Part shown: piece by piece, positions 1-7,509 of the stretch
Layout: every line of letters begins with the position of its first letter
Position numbering within the stretch: position 1 is the first letter of the stretch
Assembly: GCA_020721485.1 (NCBI GenBank)
Contig: DYMR01000089.1
Location: 1-8,113 of the forward strand
From: Halothiobacillus neapolitanus
GTDB lineage: Bacteria; Pseudomonadota; Gammaproteobacteria; Halothiobacillales; Halothiobacillaceae
Length of the DNA stretch: 8,113 nucleotides
Reading direction: 5' to 3'
Position numbers and translations under genes: made by a program
The notes under the pieces: model-generated
Seen by the model: the letters and a program-made list of their open reading frames with translations, nothing else
What the model was told of the DNA's origin: nothing
Database searches by the model: none

Positions 1-37
1 TAACAGGATGTTGAAACGATTTTCCAACAGGCTGTTA
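1..37 (-). terminator. Inverted repeat spanning the stop codon of the SCP2-like gene; possible terminator
   Basis: TAACAG (1-6) pairs perfectly with CTGTTA (32-37), and TGTTG (9-13) with CAACA (25-29). The two stems are separated by a 2x2 mismatch and close an 11-base loop. The outer arm contains the TAA stop of the minus-strand gene, so the hairpin would form at the very end of its mRNA. A U-tract, if there is one, would lie left of base 1 and cannot be seen. It may be a terminator or a 3'-end stabilising hairpin. Confidence 0.4.
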
Positions 38-607
38 TTGCGCTGAAGCCACTTTCCCGCCGCCGGGGCATGTGTTCATCACGCCACCCACTTTGCCGGT
101 CAGCAGCAGAAAATCACCGAACGGCCCCATCACATTCGCCGCTTCCATTTTCGGCCCTTGGAATTGCAGCTTGCCGGACATCATCGCGCCCATAGCGCCG
201 CAGCCCCAAGAGCCTTTGCCCATGCACGACCAGTCTGAATCGGTCGCGTGCATCAAGTAATCCACATCTTCATTGAGCTTGGCCGTTTGCACCGCCCCGC
301 CGTAGACGCACATCGCCTTTCCATCTTTGGGGGCGATGTGCAGTTCGACGCGACTGGCCGCACCGCAGCCATCGCGGTACATCTGCAACACCTTGAAGCC
401 CTTACCGCCGTTATTGCTGGCCCAGCCCCCTTGACCGCCCAAATCGGTGGTCAGGGTTGAATTCTGGTTCCATGCCGCGCAGGCCTGTTTAGCCCAGGCA
501 TCATCCATAAAGCTTTCGGCTTGCGCCGCACACAGGCTGCTGCCCAATAAGGCAGAAAGGGCGAGAAATGCCGCACGCGGCAGACGGGAATTTGCTGAAC
601 GGAACAT
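35..607 (-). CDS. Secreted SCP2 sterol-binding-domain-like protein
   Basis: A 190-residue protein with a clear Sec signal peptide: a basic start, the hydrophobic stretch LPRAAFLALSALLGSSL, and an AQA|ES cleavage site after residue 30. The mature part has six cysteines (43, 81, 100, 128, 136, 180), enough for three disulfides and consistent with a periplasmic or extracellular location. Residues 113-175 (DYLMHATDSDW, then GAMGAMMSGKLQFQGPKMEAANVMGPFGDFL in outline) resemble the C-terminal half of SCP2-type lipid-binding domains, where a GKL/GPK strand precedes an amphipathic helix. Ligand and role are unknown. I chose the ATG at 607 because AGGAGA lies 9 bases upstream and the signal peptide follows at once. 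An upstream in-frame extension to 814 gives an arginine-rich, non-secretory N-terminus and is unlikely. The gene is divergent from the membrane-protein gene at 918. The family call is from recalled sequence pattern. Confidence 0.65.
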   Translation of the reverse strand: MFRSANSRLPRAAFLALSALLGSSLCAAQAESFMDDAWAKQACAAWNQNSTLTTDLGGQGGWASNNGGKGFKVLQMYRDGCGAASRVELHIAPKDGKAMCVYGGAVQTAKLNEDVDYLMHATDSDWSCMGKGSWGCGAMGAMMSGKLQFQGPKMEAANVMGPFGDFLLLTGKVGGVMNTCPGGGKVASAQ

Positions 608-669
608 GAAGTGATTTCTCCTGGTGGTTGTCATCGTTATAACTCGGCACCTAGAGAAGCGAACCACAG

Positions 670-689
670 GAAACGGACAGAACCGTTTC
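670..689. repeat. Perfect dyad GAAACGG-N6-CCGTTTC
   Basis: Seven-base arms (670-676 and 683-689) are perfectly complementary around the six-base spacer ACAGAA, and the match stops cleanly on both sides. The 20-bp size and non-coding position suit a dimeric repressor or activator site between the two divergent genes. No U-run follows on either strand, so an intrinsic terminator is less likely. I do not recognise the regulator. Confidence 0.5.
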
Positions 690-854
690 GCAATGCGCAC
701 CTTCCCTAGCGCGTCGGCCAGCGAATCATGCGGAAACCCGCGCAGGCACGCCACCAGAATTTTTTGCTTTGCAATAAAACGCGGCAATGGATTACCGCAG
801 CGGTGCTCATCCAATGCCCCAACCGTATAGCTCGCTCGGCAATCAAATTTATTT

Positions 855-895
855 CTTATGTTGACAAAAAAACTTATATATTAGAAAAGTCTTAT
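855..895 (+). promoter_or_regulatory. AT-rich promoter-like block with three CTTAT repeats at 18-base spacing
   Basis: A perfect -35 hexamer TTGACA sits at 861-866. The best following -10 is TAGAAA (882-887) at a short 15-base spacing; a TATATT at 877-882 is too close to pair with it. CTTAT occurs at 855-859, 873-877 and 891-895, exactly 18 bases apart each time, overlapping the promoter elements. The poor -10 with a good -35, plus phased repeats, would fit a regulated promoter for the membrane-protein gene whose start is 23 bases downstream. In such AT-rich sequence the repeats could be chance. Confidence 0.4.
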
Positions 896-917
896 TGAAC
901 ACCCACCGGAGGCTCCC

Positions 918-2120
918 ATGTTGCGCCAACGATTGAACTCGCCCTACTCCCCGCTGTACTTTCTGGCCGCCCTCGGCGGCGGTGGGTTAGCCGTGTCGTT
1001 TTACATTTATTTGATGTTTTTGCTGCCCCACCCGGACACCCCAATGGTGACCTTCACCGACCTGCGCCGCGTCTTCGATCAAGGCGACGCCGTCAGCATG
1101 GGGCTGACCGCCGCCGCCCTACTGGCGATTGCGGTGTTTGCGTTCTGGCACTTTCGGCTGCTGTGGTGGAATGCGCAGCAATGGCGCGCTTTTGTCAAAA
1201 CGCCCGCCTACACCGAATTGAAACAGGGCAATGCAGAAATCAGCCTCATGAGCATTCCGCTCACGCTGGCGATGTCGGTGAATGTGCTGTTTGTGCTCGG
1301 CGCGCTGTTTGTTCCCGGTCTGTGGTCGGTCGTCGAATGGCTATTCCCGCTCGCCCTCTTGGCATTTGCCCTGATCGGCCTGATGGGCTTGCGGATTTTG
1401 CTGACCTACTTCGCGCGGGTGCTTGTCGGCGGCAAGCTGGATTTCACCACCAACAACAGCCTCGCGCCGATGATTTCCCTGTTCGCGCTGTCGATGATTA
1501 CCGTCGGCTTGGCCGCGCCTGCGTCCATGTCGCACAACAGCACCACGATTGCGGTCGCCATCGCCCTGTCGCTGTTCTTTTTCACCATTGCCGCGCTGCT
1601 GTCGCTCATCAAGCTGGTGAACGGCTTCGCCTCGATGATGGCGCAAGGCATTAATGAATCGGCCAGCCCCAGTTTGTGGATCATGATTCCGATTTTGACC
1701 CTGCTCGGCATCAGCACCATTCGCCTGACGCACGGCCTGCACCACGGGTTCGATAACCCGCTGAACATGAGCAGCCTGTATGTGCTCAGCGCCATCATTC
1801 TTTCAGCGCAAATTTTGTTCGGCCTGCTCGGCTACGCCGTCATGCAACGGTTGGGCTATTTCCGCGATTATCTGCGCGGCAACAAGGGCAACGCCGGCAG
1901 CTTTGCCTTAGTCTGCCCCGGCGTCGCGTTTTTCGTGTTCGGCATGTTTTTCTTGAACATCGGCCTGACGCAAAACCACATCATCGGCCACGGTTCTTGG
2001 GCCTATTTTTTGCTGATGGCGCCGTTTGTTTGGGTGCAGTTCAAAACGATCCAGGCGTTTTTCCTGCTGAAACAGCGCATCCTGAATGAACCGCGCGCTG
2101 CCGCCGCTGAGGCGGCCTGA
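918..2120 (+). CDS. Ten-helix inner-membrane protein, TehA/SLAC1-like size, possibly TsoY family
   Basis: A 400-residue polytopic protein. I count about ten hydrophobic segments (roughly 13-36, 59-79, 111-134, 138-165, 183-203, 209-233, 250-268, 286-310, 329-350, 361-385), the number found in the TehA/SLAC1 (TDT) anion-channel fold. The opening NSPYSPLYFLAALGGGGLAV and the PHPDTP loop resemble what I recall of the TsoY family, which includes selenoprotein members; this is memory, not a search. The protein has only one cysteine, C333 in LVCPGVAFF at the start of helix 9 (TGC codon 1914-1916). Polar residues include H271, H275 and H276 (THGLHHG) and H354/H358 in the loop before the last helix. 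The start is well supported: GGAGG at 908-912, five bases before the ATG. It is transcribed alone and converges on the transglycosylase gene with a 13-base gap. Substrate unknown. Confidence 0.6.
   Translation: MLRQRLNSPYSPLYFLAALGGGGLAVSFYIYLMFLLPHPDTPMVTFTDLRRVFDQGDAVSMGLTAAALLAIAVFAFWHFRLLWWNAQQWRAFVKTPAYTELKQGNAEISLMSIPLTLAMSVNVLFVLGALFVPGLWSVVEWLFPLALLAFALIGLMGLRILLTYFARVLVGGKLDFTTNNSLAPMISLFALSMITVGLAAPASMSHNSTTIAVAIALSLFFFTIAALLSLIKLVNGFASMMAQGINESASPSLWIMIPILTLLGISTIRLTHGLHHGFDNPLNMSSLYVLSAIILSAQILFGLLGYAVMQRLGYFRDYLRGNKGNAGSFALVCPGVAFFVFGMFFLNIGLTQNHIIGHGSWAYFLLMAPFVWVQFKTIQAFFLLKQRILNEPRAAAAEAA
2100..2116 (+). terminator. GC-rich hairpin at the 3' end of the membrane-protein gene
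   Basis: GCCGCC (2100-2105) and GGCGGC (2111-2116) form a perfect six-pair stem with loop GCTGA. The stem lies within the last codons (the alanine-rich tail) and ends just before the stop. No T-run follows on either strand, so intrinsic termination is uncertain. It may help insulate the two convergent genes. Confidence 0.3.
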
Positions 2121-2133
2121 TTAGAAGACTTGA

Positions 2134-2775
2134 TTAGCGCGCCACGGCCTGTTCCGAAACCACCTGATTCTGATAGCGCTGGTGTAAATCCAGCACCCGC
2201 GTGACATAGTTTTGGGTTTCGTTGTACGGGGGAACGCCGTCATATTTTTGTACGGCACCCTCGCCCGCGTTATAGGCCGCCACGGCCAACCGCTGATCGC
2301 CATGGAATAAATCCAGCAAAAACGCCAGATACGCCACCCCGCCGGCAATGTTTTGCTGCGGATTAAAGCGATCCGCCACGCCAAACCGCGCCGCCGTTTG
2401 GGGCATCAACTGCATCAAGCCACCCGCACCCGCCGAAGACACCGCATTCGGGTTAAACGCGCTTTCCGCATGCATCACCGCCCGCACCAAGGTCGGATCG
2501 ACCCCGTATTGCCGCGCGTAATAATTGATTTCATCGTCGTAGGTGTGCACATCCAGCCGAGGCACAATCTGAAAACCGTCCCGCCAGGCCTTCGGCTTCG
2601 TCCACGCGCTTTTCTGGAATAACTTGTAGCCGGAATCTTTGTGCGGCACGACATTGGTCAAATGCGCCACGCCATTGGCATCGCGCATGACATATACATC
2701 CGCCTGCGCCGCGCCGCTCACCGCGAAGCCCGCGCCGAACAGCACGGCTAGAATCACCCCTCGGCGCCGAATCAT
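2134..2775 (-). CDS. Periplasmic lytic transglycosylase (Slt-type, GH23)
   Basis: A 213-residue exported murein lytic transglycosylase that cleaves the MurNAc-GlcNAc bond of peptidoglycan to give 1,6-anhydro products. A signal peptide ends at AAQA|DVYV (cleavage after residue 25), with no lipobox. Residues 26-55 (VYVMRDANGVAHLTN) form the short DUF4124-like N-terminal module common before SLT domains. The catalytic domain spans about 78-200. Its motifs are the catalytic E104 in MHAESAFNP, GLMQLMP at 119-125, AAYNAGEGAV at 166-175 and NYV at 189-191. All expected motifs are intact. The start at 2775 is chosen because AAGGAG lies nine bases upstream and the signal peptide begins there. A longer frame to 2877 would overlap the neighbouring gene and spoil the signal peptide. 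It is divergent from the DUF1249 gene and convergent with the membrane-protein gene, so probably monocistronic. Confidence 0.93.
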   Translation of the reverse strand: MIRRRGVILAVLFGAGFAVSGAAQADVYVMRDANGVAHLTNVVPHKDSGYKLFQKSAWTKPKAWRDGFQIVPRLDVHTYDDEINYYARQYGVDPTLVRAVMHAESAFNPNAVSSAGAGGLMQLMPQTAARFGVADRFNPQQNIAGGVAYLAFLLDLFHGDQRLAVAAYNAGEGAVQKYDGVPPYNETQNYVTRVLDLHQRYQNQVVSEQAVAR

Positions 2776-2814
2776 TCGTTCCCGCTCCTTGTCGCCAAAT
2801 GCGCCAAAATAGAC

Positions 2815-2829
2815 TGGGCACACAGCCCA
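2815..2829. repeat. Short dyad TGGGC-N5-GCCCA in the divergent spacer
   Basis: Perfect five-base arms around ACACA lie in the 100-base spacer between the transglycosylase start (2775) and the DUF1249 start (2876). It could be an operator affecting either gene. It lacks the ATA/TAT flanks of the dyad at 3299-3323, so it is not another copy of that site. I see no convincing -35/-10 pair nearby. Confidence 0.3.
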
Positions 2830-2875
2830 AACCATTCCCCTCATGCCGCACATCTTAAGCCAAACCGCAGAACAC

Positions 2876-3286
2876 ATGAACCCTCAACCGTCATCCACCG
2901 CCGCGCCCGCGCAATTCGCACAACTCATGGAGCTGTACGAACACAACTACATCCTCATGCGCCGACTGTTCGGCGATCTCAAACGCTTGAAAACCGGCGA
3001 CGAATGCCCGTGGCACGCCGAAGTCGGCGCGCAAGTACGATCCGCCACACGGCATACATTAGATATCCATTTTATAGATCAGCGGCAACTCGACAAAAAA
3101 CAACGCCCGATGCGCATCAAAGTCCGCATCTGCCACGATGCGCGCACCGCCGAATTGGTTGAAAACAGTCGGCGAGCCCACTGCCTTAAAACCAAAGCAA
3201 CCCACTGTATAAAAAAACAATTTTCACAAAACAAACTCCTTAACGCTTGGCTAAGCGGAGAAGTAGCGCGCTTCCAGCCCGCCTAA
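2876..3286 (+). CDS. DUF1249 family protein (E. coli YqiB-like)
   Basis: A 136-residue cytoplasmic protein with no signal peptide or membrane segment. Residues 14-35 (FAQLMELYEHNYILMRRLF) align with the 'MRLCExNYxxLxRLL' opening of E. coli YqiB, and 78-95 (PMRIKVRICHDARTAELV) with its 'SMTVRLYHDAMVAEV' segment. The C-terminal KKQFSQNKLLNAWLSG matches the 'QINQFLADWL' end. The family is small, proteobacterial and uncharacterised, so no function is claimed. The start is uncertain: ATG at 2876 gives the usual short N-terminus, ATG at 2843 adds 11 residues, and neither has a recognisable ribosome-binding site. The 3' third is noticeably more A-rich (many lysine and glutamine codons) than the 5' part. 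It ends 12 bases before the dyad upstream of the Rrf2 gene. Confidence 0.75.
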   Translation: MNPQPSSTAAPAQFAQLMELYEHNYILMRRLFGDLKRLKTGDECPWHAEVGAQVRSATRHTLDIHFIDQRQLDKKQRPMRIKVRICHDARTAELVENSRRAHCLKTKATHCIKKQFSQNKLLNAWLSGEVARFQPA

Positions 3287-3298
3287 GAAAAAAACGCT

Positions 3299-3323
3299 AT
3301 ACCCGAGCGATTTGCTCAGCTAT
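3299..3323 (+). promoter_or_regulatory. IscR type 1-like operator with altered GAGC core, upstream of the Rrf2 gene
   Basis: The left half-site ATACCCGAGC (3299-3308) and right half-site GCTCAGCTAT (3314-3323) flank the five-base spacer GATTT. The E. coli IscR type 1 half-site is ATASYYGACT with an RWWWY centre, 25 bp in all. Length, ATA/TAT ends, SYY/RRS positions and centre all fit here; only the core differs, GACT becoming GAGC symmetrically in both halves. It lies between the DUF1249 stop and the Rrf2 start. A -10-like TATGCT (3321-3326) overlaps its right edge without a clear -35, an arrangement that would suit self-repression. Binding by the neighbouring protein is inference. Confidence 0.7.
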
Positions 3324-3385
3324 GCTTCACGGCGCAAAAAATGAAAAAACGATATTGAACCACCCAAAGAACAGGGGAATTCGCC

Positions 3386-3856
3386 ATGCGCCTGACAACC
3401 AAGTGCCGCCACGCGGTCACCGCACTCATTCATCTCGCCAATCGCAGCAACGAAGAGCAGACCATCTCACTGAGTGAGATTTCTGCCATTCAAGGGGTGT
3501 CGCTGTCGTATCTGGAACAATTGTTCGCCAAAATGCGCCAAGCCGAACTGGTGATTGGCACCCGAGGACCGGGGGGCGGCTACCGCTTGAATCTCGCCGC
3601 CAGCGACATCAGCATCGCCGACATCCTCGATGCCATCGACGACCGCTGCCGCGATGACCGGCTTCAGCACTACGACAAAAGCTGCCCAGACAAGCGCAAC
3701 TTCGCCCAAAACAAATGGAATGAATTTTCGCGGGATCTCTATCTTTATCTGTGCAGCATTCCCCTCTCGCGTTTTGCCGAGCACGATCAGCCCAAACGCG
3801 AGCACGCCAGCAACGGCCTGAAACTGCGGACGCACGAGCAACTCGGCGCCGCCTGA
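3386..3856 (+). CDS. Rrf2/IscR-type transcriptional regulator with incomplete cluster ligands
   Basis: A 156-residue winged-helix regulator close in layout to E. coli IscR (162 residues). MRLTTKCRHAVTAL at the start, the recognition helix SLSYLEQLF (39-47) and the wing RGPGGGYRL (60-68) are kept, including the Ser/Glu/Gln residues IscR uses for base contacts. The dimerisation helix and W111 align with IscR without gaps. The IscR [2Fe-2S] ligands C92, C98, C104 and H107 correspond to L93, S99, N105 and Q108. Cysteines lie nearby at 88 and 100, with H95 between, and others at 7 and 123. So it either binds a cluster through different residues, senses something else, or works as an apo-regulator. 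The ribosome-binding site AGGGGA lies seven bases before the ATG. No iscS, iscU or suf gene is adjacent. The upstream dyad suggests autoregulation. Confidence 0.85.
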   Translation: MRLTTKCRHAVTALIHLANRSNEEQTISLSEISAIQGVSLSYLEQLFAKMRQAELVIGTRGPGGGYRLNLAASDISIADILDAIDDRCRDDRLQHYDKSCPDKRNFAQNKWNEFSRDLYLYLCSIPLSRFAEHDQPKREHASNGLKLRTHEQLGAA

Positions 3857-3866
3857 CCACAAAACC

Positions 3867-3893
3867 GCCGACGCCGCGCTTGCGCTCGTCGGC
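3867..3893 (+). terminator. GC-rich hairpin after the Rrf2 gene, overlapping the rpsU -35 region
   Basis: GCCGACG (3867-3873) pairs with CGTCGGC (3887-3893). Inside, GCGC (3876-3879) can partly pair with GCGC (3882-3885). The stem begins ten bases after the Rrf2 stop, where a terminator would be expected, but only AAACGCC follows and no U-tract. Its right arm lies just downstream of the candidate rpsU -35 (3880-3885). Confidence 0.45.
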
Positions 3894-3907
3894 AAACGCC
3901 TTATAAT
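3880..3907 (+). promoter_or_regulatory. Sigma-70-type promoter of rpsU
   Basis: A perfect -10 hexamer TATAAT (3902-3907) has a weak -35 TTGCGC (3880-3885) 16 bases upstream. Transcription would start near 3914, giving a leader of about 100 bases before the rpsU start at 4018. A consensus -10 suits a strongly expressed ribosomal-protein gene. Confidence 0.65.
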
Positions 3908-3923
3908 GCAAGCCCTTTTCGCA

Positions 3924-3987
3924 CCGCCCGTGCCGGGAAAACCCCGGAATCAAGTTCGCAAAAGCTTCACACGGGCGGCGAATTTTT
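3924..3987 (+). promoter_or_regulatory. Structured rpsU leader with terminator-like stem and competing hairpin
   Basis: CCGCCCGTG (3924-3932) is perfectly complementary to CACGGGCGG (3970-3978), and a T5 run follows at 3983-3987. Within the 37-base loop, CCGGG (3933-3937) pairs with CCCGG (3943-3947) around AAAAC. An alternative short hairpin, CCCG (3927-3930) with CGGG (3934-3937) around TGC, would use bases from both stems and exclude the long-range one. This is the layout expected of an attenuator or autoregulatory ribosomal-protein leader. I do not recognise it as a named RNA family. Confidence 0.5.
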
Positions 3988-4017
3988 CACTATTCATTCA
4001 ACGGGATGACTGCCTTC

Positions 4018-4233
4018 ATGCCTTCAGTACGAGTTCGAGACAATGAGCCTTTCGAGGTTGCCGTTCGCCGCTTCAAGCGTTCTTGCGAGAAAGCCGGAAT
4101 CATCAGCGAACTGCGCGAGCGCGAGTTCTATGAGAAGCCGACCACCGAGCGCAAGCGCAAAAACGCGGCTGCCGTAAAACGCAACCAAAAGCGCCTGTTC
4201 AAAGAACAAGCCCGCCGCATTCGTCTGTACTGA
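4018..4233 (+). CDS. rpsU: 30S ribosomal protein S21
   Basis: A 71-residue basic protein, the same length as E. coli S21 and aligned with it end to end. [19 protein letters not shown] (9-27) and [13 protein letters not shown] (35-47) are nearly identical to the E. coli segments, and it ends ARRIRLY against ARRTRLY. S21 sits on the 30S platform near the anti-Shine-Dalgarno sequence of 16S rRNA and helps initiation. I chose ATG 4018 by alignment (MPSVRVR against MPVIKVR); the ATG at 4006 would add four residues not seen in the family. The ribosome-binding site is weak (GGGATGA at 4003-4009), interesting in a gene whose product affects initiation. yqeY follows after 31 bases, probably in one operon. 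The usual downstream dnaG and rpoD are absent. Confidence 0.97.
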   Translation: MPSVRVRDNEPFEVAVRRFKRSCEKAGIISELREREFYEKPTTERKRKNAAAVKRNQKRLFKEQARRIRLY

Positions 4234-4264
4234 TCTCGCCCTGCGCGAGGAACGGGAACGCTTC

Positions 4265-6317
<2,053 letters not shown>

Positions 6318-6391
6318 TTGCTCCGCCGAGTCGTGCGGCTCGGCACACCCCATCTGATTCGCCCCACCCGATACGCCCCGGAACACGCCCC

Positions 6392-7474
6392 ATGAGCACA
6401 GCATCCCCCTTGGTCAACGATCGGTTTTTACGCGCTCTGTTGCGCCAACCCGTGGACTACACCCCGCTGTGGATCATGCGCCAAGCCGGTCGCTATCTGC
6501 CGGAATATCGCGCCACCCGCAGCAAGGCGGGCGACTTCATGAGCCTGTGCCGCTCGGCGGAACTCGCCTGCGAAGTCACGCTTCAACCGCTGGAACGGTT
6601 TGATCTGGATGCCGCGATTTTATTTTCCGACATTCTCACCGTGCCGGATGCCATGGGCTTGGGGCTGAGCTTTGCCGCCGGCGAAGGCCCGGTATTCGCA
6701 CACCCCTTGCGCTCACGCGCCGCCATCGAAAAACTGCCGATCATCGACCCGAATCTTGAATTGGGCTATGTGATGAACGCCGTTCGCACGATTCGGCACG
6801 CACTCCAGGGGCGCGTCCCGTTGATCGGCTTTTCCGGCAGCCCGTGGACACTGGCCACCTACATGGTCGAGGGCGGCAGCACCAAAGAGTTCGCCCATAT
6901 CAAGGGGTTGATGTACAGCGATCCGTCCAGCGCGCACCTGCTGCTCGACAAACTCAGCCGTGCCGTGACCGATTACCTCAATGCCCAAGTCCAGAGTGGC
7001 GCCCAAGCGCTGATGATTTTCGATACTTGGGGCGGGGTGCTTTCTCCAGACAAATACCGTGAATTTTCATTGCGCTACATGGCGCAAATTGTCGATGGCT
7101 TGATTCGCGAACACGACGGCCGCCGCGTCCCCGTGATCGTATTCACCAAGGGCGGCGGCGCTTGGGCACAAGACATTGCCGCAATTGGTGCGGATGCGAT
7201 GGGCGTGGATTGGACGAGCGATTTGACTGCCGTGCGCCAACAGGTCGGGCATTTGGTGGCCCTACAGGGCAACCTCGACCCCAGCGTGCTGTACGCGCCA
7301 GAGCCGGTAATTGAGCAGGAAGTGGCGCGCGTTCTCGCCGCCTTTGGCCACGGCAACGGCCATGTGTTCAATCTGGGTCACGGGATTCATCAACATGTCG
7401 ATCCCGATCGTGTGCGCTATTTGGTTGATGCGGTGCATCGCTTGAGCCGCCCGTACCACGCGGCGCATTCCTGA
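6392..7474 (+). CDS. hemE: Uroporphyrinogen decarboxylase
   Basis: A 360-residue cytosolic enzyme (E. coli 354) that decarboxylates the four acetate side chains of uroporphyrinogen III to give coproporphyrinogen III in haem synthesis. No cofactor is needed. Signature 1 [15 protein letters not shown] is at 25-39, with substrate-binding R30 and R34. The key aspartate is D80 in FSDIL, signature 2 [18 protein letters not shown] is at 145-162 with Y157, and H330 is in NLGHGIH. The start at 6392 is set by alignment to E. coli ([14 protein letters not shown] against [14 protein letters not shown]); the open frame reaches back into gltD with no family support, and the ribosome-binding site is poor (CGGAAC). 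The gap after gltD is 74 bases and no terminator is visible there, so the two are likely co-transcribed, as in Pseudomonas. Confidence 0.97.
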   Translation: MSTASPLVNDRFLRALLRQPVDYTPLWIMRQAGRYLPEYRATRSKAGDFMSLCRSAELACEVTLQPLERFDLDAAILFSDILTVPDAMGLGLSFAAGEGPVFAHPLRSRAAIEKLPIIDPNLELGYVMNAVRTIRHALQGRVPLIGFSGSPWTLATYMVEGGSTKEFAHIKGLMYSDPSSAHLLLDKLSRAVTDYLNAQVQSGAQALMIFDTWGGVLSPDKYREFSLRYMAQIVDGLIREHDGRRVPVIVFTKGGGAWAQDIAAIGADAMGVDWTSDLTAVRQQVGHLVALQGNLDPSVLYAPEPVIEQEVARVLAAFGHGNGHVFNLGHGIHQHVDPDRVRYLVDAVHRLSRPYHAAHS

Positions 7475-7509
7475 ACATCCGCACGAGGGCAACCCGACGG
7501 GAACACCGG

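Larger units (their letters stand above)
608..917. other. Divergent intergenic region of 310 bases
   Basis: This spacer separates two divergently transcribed genes. Its left end holds the ribosome-binding site of the SCP2-like gene and a -10-like TATAAC on the minus strand (bases 636-641), without a convincing -35. The middle has a perfect dyad at 670-689. Around 771-778 the minus strand can form a tiny TTGC/GCAA hairpin of doubtful meaning. The right end (841-900) is strikingly AT-rich against its surroundings and carries promoter-like sequence for the gene at 918. Open frames crossing the region look non-coding. Confidence 0.6.

Noticed and set aside
608..814. An extension of the SCP2-like gene by 69 residues to a start at 814
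   Set aside because: The added residues are arginine-rich and would bury the signal peptide. The ATG at 607 has AGGAGA at good spacing.
624..830. A small plus-strand reading frame in the divergent spacer
   Set aside because: No ribosome-binding site, no recognisable domain, and it crosses the dyad and the minus-strand promoter region.
861..882. TTGACA with TATATT as a -35/-10 pair
   Set aside because: The spacing is only ten bases, too short for sigma-70 promoters.
2776..2877. A longer transglycosylase reading frame starting at 2877
   Set aside because: It would overlap the start of the divergent DUF1249 gene and add 34 residues before a complete signal peptide; AAGGAG precedes the start at 2775.
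7475..7509. A bidirectional terminator between hemE and the convergent gene
   Set aside because: Only three-base pairings such as CCC-GAC-GGG are present and there is no T-run on either strand.
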